Positions 57,025 through 64,000 of a stretch of 64,000 bases of DNA are shown piece by piece. The notes under the pieces were generated by a model. It was given only the letters and a program-made list of their open reading frames with translations. It made no database searches and was not told the origin of the DNA. The stretch is taken from the NCBI RefSeq assembly GCF_007655135.1, contig NC_045132.1, positions 2,542,001 to 2,606,000 on the forward strand, in the 5' to 3' direction. The translations under genes and the position numbers were made by a program. Origin of the DNA: Punica granatum (taxonomy: Eukaryota > Streptophyta > Magnoliopsida > Myrtales > Lythraceae). Each line of letters begins with the position of its first letter. The stretch's first letter is position 1.

Positions 57025-60000
57025 TCTATATCTGTACTATTATCAAAGTAAGAAGGAGGGTTTCGTTTAACTTTCCTTTCAGCAAAACCCCATAATGCAA
57101 TAACTATAATTAAAAGGGCAAAATATATAAGATGGCCCAACGTTTGCACTTTGTTTCAAACTTAGCACTACTTTTAAATATTTATTACATATATAAAAGT
57201 TTGGAGCTCATTATTGTATTTCTCCACATTTCAAAATTCTCATTTTGCCTTTCAATGTATGTAAGCAGTTTCTTAATTCTTATTTTATCGATTCAATGTA
57301 CGTGAACATCTTCCTAACTCTATTCGATCATTCAATGTATGAATACATATTTCTACATGACCATTTGTATTAATGTCCGGTGAAAGAAAATATAATGCAT
57401 ACCGAAATCATTGAAGTATTTTTTCACTTACGGCTACCAATAATTATGCCTCCTAAATCACAATTTAGATCATGGTACCTCTCCAATTCAAAAAGACATG
57501 CAACATATATAATACCTCTTTATCACTATTTTAATAATAAAAAAAATACCCTTTCAACTTTGAAAAGCACGAACCTATATCCCTCTATATGTCTATTTAA
57601 TTATACTTTTATAACTTATGACCGCATATACCTTTTCATGTAAATCACATCCTTCGCACTAATCATTAATTTTAAATGCATTTTCTTCATTAATAATATA
57701 TATGTATACATATATATATATACTAATTATAAAAGTATGAAGTTCCTTTTGGTTTCTCCACATTTGTTTTTTTTTCATTTAACCCCTTTTATTTTTCTTT
57801 TCCCACTTTTATAATTCATAATCGGACTCTTATATCAAATTAGTGCTTGTCTTTTTATGAAAAGTTGCCTTTTGCACAAAATAAATCTTATCATGCCTTT
57901 CTACTTCCTAGCAAACGGTAATGGTGGCCCCTCATGGAAAGCCATTTAAATGTTATCAATTCTTGAAGTAACGGTAAGATTCCTTTCCACTCACAATAAT
58001 AATTGAACTGCTCTCACTCTTCCCAAGAAATATAACAAGAAATTTTGAAGGGCTTTGTAACATTTACATGGAAGGTATCATTCTTCCAAATAGGGACGAT
58101 TGTATGATGAGTAATTTAAGCAACTTTTTCCCAACGTTTCGCAAATTTGGAGAACTCTTTATTTGAGAGAAGTATTTTCCTTAAAAAGAGATTGTCTGAC
58201 AGAGAAGATCAAAATTTGATGAGGACATGCAGCAACAGCCGAAGATTAATTTTCCATGGGTTTGTGTCTAGTCTTGCTTCTATTTTTCAAAAGGTTTTGT
58301 TTTTCTTTTAAAATGTTTATATAGAGAAATAATGGTGTGACATATTACATTGAAAATCTTTTGGGTTTAAATTAAAACATAAAATCATCCATTTTCTATT
58401 CCTCTCTTTGTTCTATTCCTCTCTCCATCCCTATTTGTCTCACTTTTTCTCTTTCTTTTGGCAAGCCACTGTTGCCGACATGATCGATGCTCATCGCACC
58501 CCACCTACTGCCACCATGACGTTGTCAGGATCATCATCCTGCCATCTCATCGAGGCGATCTGATATCTCACCGCTGAGGTCCTGTCACAGTGATCTAGGG
58601 GCGTCATTGATCATTGATGCGACGTAGTAGATGGGCTAGCAAGAGACTAAGCAGGAAAAGGTTTAATTGGTGCCAAGTTAACGGCCTAAATCTGGAAGAG
58701 GTGAGTGCCTTAGAAAGGAAAGTTGGGAAGGGGGAGAGGAGAGGGGATGATTTTATATTTTGTAAATAATTTTTCCTCAATCTATGCTGACATGGCTGCC
58801 TTTGATTGGTGCCTGCGAAAAGTCCCCTTTAGGGAGAGAGAACCATATATGTAATAGCGTGGAGCGGGAGGGAAAGTAGCCGTACCCCCAGGATTGTGAC
58901 GATCATTGGATGGAGGACATGATTAAAGGTGAATGTACATATGAAATTATATCTATTATTTATTTTATTAATTTCAAAGAGTTTTCAGGGAAAAAATTGA
59001 GGAGTTTCTATTTCCTTCTTTTTGGAAATTTGTCGTCTATAACTTTTTAAACTGGTTTTTTGTTTATTTATTACTTGTAAGAGGGGGCATTCTATCTTTT
59101 ATTCTTATTTGTTAGTCGGGCACTTTTTATCAGTTGTAAAAATTAAACTTTAAATTCCAATGGTTGCTTATCATTCTCGGAGGATAAACTATTGCATTTT
59201 TTCGTAGATTCGATCATTTAAAATTATTCAAACAGCATATTTTCATTTCCAAACGTTCATTGCACTGATAGAATGGCGAAATAATATATTTTGCTGGAGA
59301 AAGCTTTCTCTTTTTATTTAGATTTGCACCATATGATATCAAGAAGCTCAACAGGTTCCGATAATATAGGTTAGAGCCTAGATGATCTTTAAATACATTA
59401 GTCGCGTAGATGTATGTGCTTTCGTTATATAAAGCTTGTTATGGCTAACGAATGGACATTTCATTGCGAGAAGAATGATTTCAAAATTTATATTTTGGTA
59501 GGTCTATATATGGGCATGCATAAGTAAGGTATATCCCGAAATGATTATGATGGGGTCATATAGATGGGAAGTCAATGTAAAGAAACTTTCAGCATTTCTG
59601 ATAAATTATTTCATGGGTCATTTTTCTTGAGAAAATTAATTTCTTGGAATAAAGTGGCATGCCATGAGGTTATTTGGTAAAAGACCACCGCCTGGTCTGA
59701 TTCATTTCATTATAATTTTTTAAGTATAATTTCAACAAAATTCAATTTTTATTTTATCTCACAAAATATTCAAATAAGAAAATAAAATATTTTGTCAGAA
59801 AAAGTAGAAATCTTTCCTTTTCTTTTATGAATTTTCTATGAAAATTTTATTTTAAAAAAATTATCAGAAAGATTTCAAGAGAAAAGAAGTGGATATCCAA
59901 CGAAATATCCATGAAGAAGAGGAGACTACCCTAGCCACTAAAACAAAGTCATTTATATAATTTATTAATTACAATCATGTATAATAATAAAAAATTTTAA

Positions 60001-60056
60001 TTCTTATTTCATTAATATATCGTACTACGCGTGCAATGCACGCGCTTGTCTACTAG
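57025..60056 (+). mobile_element. Non-autonomous Helitron
   Basis: The left end is TCTATATCTGTACTATTATC preceded by A, like the 5' TC...TACTATTAT ends of plant Helitrons. The right end has a 7-bp perfect hairpin CGCGTGC-AAT-GCACGCG (60028-60044), then CTTGTCTACTAG and a T. A hairpin about 10 nt before CTAG, with A and T flanking and no target duplication, is the Helitron signature. The 3.0-kb interior has no Rep/helicase frame. A second Helitron-start-like sequence (ACTAATTATAAAAGTATGAA, about 57722-57741) suggests nesting or an internal repeat. Long frames are absent. Confidence 0.7.
60028..60056 (+). repeat. Helitron 3' terminal hairpin and CTAG end
   Basis: A perfect 7-bp stem with a 3-base loop, then 12 nt ending in CTAG; the next base is T. 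This is the part of the element that is most diagnostic. Confidence 0.75.
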
Positions 60057-61154
60057 TTACATAATGCATGCCATTGTGTTTCCGTCCAAAATTAACAATT
60101 TCGCTGATGTGGTATGCCTATTTGAGAAAAAAATATTAAAATCAAATAAAATTAGAGAAAAATCCAAAAAATAATAAAAATTCAGAAAAAGTACAAAAAA
60201 ATTCAGAAAGTTTTTTTAATGAAAATAAATTCTTAAAATTATCATTTCAAAATTAAAAGGAAAGCTCAGAAAATTTGGAACAGTAGAATTTTAGTTCAAT
60301 GCATGAGCGAATTACCACAAAGGTGATTTTTCTCAGTTGAGGTTCTTGAATAACCTTATCTGTTTGTAACTTTTCATGAATGGTTTTAGTTTTGGATGAT
60401 TGCATTAACCTTTTATCAATTCACACAATTGGATGAATTTTCTACTTAGTTTTTTTCCTAGTCCTCTAGTAATTTTAATTATTTTAAATTTATTTTTGAA
60501 TTTTATTTAATTGTTTTGATCTTTTTATTTCAGAACTTAATTTTTCTATTTGTTCCCAAATCTTTTTGATTTGTTTCTTTAGTGCTTTAGTGGTTCCTAT
60601 TCATGTCTTGTTCCTTGGATTATTCACGAGTGGTATTCAAGCTCTTACTTTTGCAGCCTTAGTTGCGACTTTTATAGGCGAATCCATGGAGGGCCATCAT
60701 TGACGAGCTTTCTTTTATTTTTATTTATTTTTATTTTCTGAATTTTTTTAAATTTCTTTGAATATTTCTTTGTTTTATTTTATTTTTTAATTCTTAAATT
60801 TTTTTGTATTTGTTTCAAAAATTTTGAAAATTTTACTTAAGTTTGAAAGCTTTTCAGAATTTTCAAAATTTTCTATATTTCAAATATAATTCTGAATTTC
60901 TGTAATTTTTTTTTGTTTTTTGTAATTTTATTAAAATTTTATTTACCTTTTTTATAATTTTTTTAAAGGTTTTTTATGTGGTGGAAAGCAAGGAATGGTT
61001 TTCCCAAGTGCAAAAGTGGTTCTTTTTTAACATGTTCGATATGACCACGTCGACAAATGGATGGAAAACGTTAAATAAATTGGACGGCATATGCCATTTT
61101 TTAGATAAAGCGAAAGCTCATGGTTGTCTTCTTGCGATGCTCTTGAATCTTGCT
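60057..61154. other. AT-rich spacer between Helitron and array
   Basis: A-rich sequence (60125-60260) is followed by T-rich sequence (60460-60960) that is roughly complementary, so a degraded inverted element is possible. A 68-codon + strand frame at 60978-61184 is not recognised. No gene was supported. Confidence 0.35.
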
Positions 61155-61600
61155 TGTGATCAGAAAATATGGTTCACATCTTGATTGAATTTTACTTGGA
61201 ATTTACATATGTCGGCCAACTTCATACGATCTTGCTTTTTGAAGGAGGAGATTTATTGAAATTAACAGATCTAAGATTCATATAGAGTTGAGCTTAGTGT
61301 TGTCGGCATAGAATTGACGAGAAAATAGGCAAAAGATTCTTCGTGAACGAGAATCTAATTAACGCAGGAGGAAAGTGACCTATGGGCAATCTTATCTCAA
61401 TCATTTAGGAGCGTAGGCCCCGATGATGTAATGAGGTCTGGCTTCCAATGTCCCCAACCCAAAACCCACGTGATGTCCGTACATAGAATACGACACGGCA
61501 TATTTGTCGTCCATACGGATGACGTCAGCTTGCTTCGTGGACCGCCTGATTCTCCATAAGATTTGGAACATGTGTTTTTATAAGATTCTCGTACCAAATG
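61155..61600 (-). pseudogene. Coding-like fragment 5 of the array (unidentified)
   Basis: On the - strand about 61420-61530 reads ADVIRMDDKYAVSYSMYGHH, then VGFGLGTLEARPHYIIGAYA before a stop. It is the better-preserved copy of fragment 4. The VGFGLG-TLEARP stretch is faintly like the DFGxG region of BAHD-type acyltransferases, but I do not claim that identity. The + strand context words match those around fragment 4. It is separated from block E only by the solo LTR. Confidence 0.45.
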
Positions 61601-63458
61601 TGTTAGTGATACGCCATAGAATCTTATTTATGTATTTGAATAATTTTTTTATGGTAATAAAGTTTATTCTATTATTCGTATATTATCTATGTTTATTAGA
61701 ATAAAGTCTTTAAAATATTTTGAATGCTTCATTTTTAAGAGTTAAGAATATGAGTGACGAAGTAATTTGATAAGAATATCTTTAAACTATTCACTATCGT
61801 AAGAGACTTAAATTGACATTATTTCTCCAGATAGATCGTTACCTCTGTCTATTTCTATGATTAGTATACAGATACTAATGAAGATGGAGTAGTGAGTCTC
61901 ATGCTATCTAACAACTGTTATCATGACAGATATGTGGATACTTATATGATAAGTAGTCAAACGTGACGTGCAGATAATATTCATACGGTAATTTACTAAT
62001 GTCAATGAATGTAATCTAGATCGTATTAGTGCACATAGTCCTTAGACCTGATATGGAACGCTATCTCAAGTATGGGTGATTAGGATTTGCTATAGCTAAT
62101 ATATTTGTGCTTAGCATGAGTATTCGGTAGATAGTGGTCCTAGTTAGTTATACTTGGAGTTAGGTGTCCAATCAAGACGAGATTCGCTAACCTGAGTAAA
62201 CGGGAAAAATGTCCTATGGATATGATTTTTGTTATGGATCGAGAAATCCTCGGCCGGGGTAGATAGACTCGAACAGAAAAGAGTTTCTGTTCAAGTACTA
62301 CAGATTTAAGAATGAAATTAGAGAGTTCATATAATCGGCTATAGAGTTTGGCATTTACCGTAACTCTGGCTAGATCAGAATCTTGTAGTGAAGGGATTCA
62401 ATGCATGGCATATACGATCGGAGGTTCATCAGAATGTTTCAATTATACATTCGTCATCATTTGGATAGTCACGATATGCTGCTAGGTGTCACTCGTGAAC
62501 TTTGGGAACCAATGGCATTTTGGGAATTATGCTTTTGGTTACATAAAGAGTTTCCGATAGTGTCAAATTAGTTGATACTATAATCCCATTACCATTTTGA
62601 TGATGAACCTAGTTCGTCACATACATTGAGCGTATTTAAATCGAGAAAAAAATTAATTATAATTAAGGAAGTTAATTAGGAATTAATTATCGAACGAGGC
62701 TTGCAATGTGGTTGCAAGGATGCTAGCACATCCTGAAGCCGAGTTCAATATCTATGATAATTTAATTAAGGAAATACGATAGTTTCCTTATTTGAAAAGT
62801 TTTTATAAATAGATTGTCTATTGATAAAAACTCGTGTCAAGGACTTGTTTGATCTTTCTTTCTTACAACAATGGCAAGTCATTGGATGACTTAAGTGTGA
62901 GGACTCATTTGTGATTTATTAATTAATGTGGATTAATTAATAATTACATTTTAGTCTCTAGGGTAAAGATATATATAGATATGTTCTTACAGATAACCGT
63001 ATAATGCAATCGATCATCAACTGATATTAGAGAGAAAGAGAGAAGGTTTCGACTGAGGCAATCAATAAGCAACTCCGCCGCACAAATTCCAAGGTTGATT
63101 GGAGTTCTTTTCTGTTCTGGTTCTGCGCTTTAGTGTTGTCTTTAACGTCCTTGAAGAGATCCCTTCATTCTGTGACGATTTCGTTCGAGATCGGTGACCT
63201 AGATCGGAGTGTACGAGTCGAGAGGAGTCTAATCTCGGTGGAGACGTACTCATGTGGACGAACTAGAGACCCGACACTTGGGCGGTTAGTTTGATCGACT
63301 CGAATCAACAAGGTTAGTATCAAAGTCTAAACTTTTCTTGTAAATTCGATATGTGATGTATATATGATCTTGAAGTTTTCGATTAAAAGAGCACGAGATA
63401 AAAATTTGATTTTTATCGTAATTAACTTTTCCGCTGCGTAATGCTCGGTTTTCTAACA
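61601..63458. mobile_element. Solo LTR (1858 bp) with exact TSD
   Basis: The segment begins TGTTAG and ends CTAACA (perfect 6-bp inverted termini, TG...CA) and is flanked by AAATG at 61596-61600 and 63459-63463. It has no long frame and no second LTR. On the + strand a TATA-like TTTTATAAATAGATT is at about 62803-62817, and the 3' end has the CCGCTGCG-type sequence common at plant LTR ends. A lone LTR with intact 5-bp duplications is the product of LTR-LTR recombination. Ty1/copia origin is possible but not shown. Confidence 0.8.
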
Positions 63459-63463
63459 AAATG

Positions 63464-63675
63464 GTCCCATAAGTTCGAGATATCAAACTGGACAATTATC
63501 AAAAAATCGTTTTGTGGGGGGGGGGGGGGGGGGGGGGGGGGCGGCGAATTGGGCCAATCATGGTGACCAAGACCTCTTGTTCTTAGGTGGAAGACAATGC
63601 GACTTAAATTTTTTTAAATTTTAATAACTAGAAAAAGAAATCCGGTACTTGAACACTATACAAATGGCTATGGAG

Positions 63676-63706
<31 letters not shown>

Positions 63707-64000
63707 GTACGACATATACGTCTTGTGCCACAGTGATATAGTAAGAGCTCAATTCACATGTTGGAAGTGTGTACTATAAACAAGCAATGAGTCCACATGA
63801 ATTTAAAGGATAAAAAGGTAATTATGACAAGCCTATAGATTACTTTGTTAAAATTTGTATTTTTATAATGAGTAGATTTCCCCTAGGTATAAATATAAAT
63901 TCCATTATATAATGATGATATGTCTGAAATAATCTGAAAGTTTCCGGCCAAAAAAATAAGGACCATAACGGGACCGAACAACTTTCTACCTGCTTTTCCA
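63464..64000 (+). repeat. Tandem-array block E (cut by window end)
   Basis: It starts GTCCCATAAGTTCGAGATAT and follows the order of the array: TTGTTCTTAGGTGGAAGACA, TTTTAATAACTAGAAAAAGA, ACAAATGGCTATGG, AGCTCAATTCACATGTTGGA, AATGAGTCCA, TTTAAAGGATAAAAAGG, AGGTATAAATATAA. A poly-G run (63516-63541) and a TA tract (about 63679-63701) interrupt it. The block runs off the end of the window. Confidence 0.7.
63516..63541 (+). repeat. Poly-G run in block E
   Basis: Twenty-six consecutive G residues at a place where the other blocks have ordinary sequence. Possible G-quadruplex, or a sequencing or assembly weak point. Confidence 0.85.

Noticed and set aside
61420..61530. Calling the array fragment a BAHD acyltransferase
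   Set aside because: The resemblance is limited to a few residues around VGFGLG; the catalytic HxxxD was not seen, so no name was given.

Overview
The window is nuclear DNA from a flowering plant, almost certainly a dicot. The genes have many short GT-AG introns. They encode plant-type families (a class III small heat shock protein, an organelle-type aspartyl-tRNA synthetase, a plant Fig4-like SAC phosphatase, a secreted GDSL esterase). The spaces between them are AT-rich and full of plant transposons. A Myrtales species such as pomegranate is possible, but that is an impression and not something the sequence proves.

Layout. Five protein-coding genes can be built exon by exon with intact frames: (1) a class III small heat shock protein, + strand, 874-1994, 2 exons, with a strong heat-shock element upstream; (2) an aspartyl-tRNA synthetase with an organelle-like presequence, + strand, 3124-8546, 15 exons; (3) cytosolic ribosomal protein SA (uS2), + strand, 13025-14820, 5 exons, with a young 36-bp triplication in its acidic tail; (4) a SAC-domain phosphoinositide phosphatase, - strand, 23889-29869, 16 exons; (5) a secreted GDSL esterase/lipase, - strand, 47274-50356, 5 exons. 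They are independent housekeeping or stress genes and do not form a pathway.

Mobile DNA fills much of the rest. 15406-17233 is a poly(A)-tailed retroposon inside a perfect 16-bp target duplication. 17323-22892 is a decayed Ty3/gypsy element on the - strand with 313-bp LTRs, a primer-binding site, a polypurine tract and a target duplication; its left end (flank + LTR + PPT) has been tandemly duplicated afterwards. 30.3-47.2 kb is a gene desert holding fold-back Mutator-like elements (32828-33174, 41632-42792, probably 35789-36992), a Tourist/Harbinger MITE (38498-38730), tRNA-type SINE copies and a decayed tandem repeat. 

From about 50.9 kb to the end the window is a decaying tandem array: five related blocks (A-E) of the same non-coding sequence, associated with repeated short coding-like fragments that I cannot name. 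The array has been invaded by MITEs, an hAT element with an exact 8-bp target duplication (55899-56584), a non-autonomous Helitron (57025-60056) and a 1.86-kb solo LTR with exact 5-bp target duplications (61601-63458). This array with its layered insertions is the least explained part of the window. No tRNA, rRNA, CRISPR or bacterial-type feature was found.
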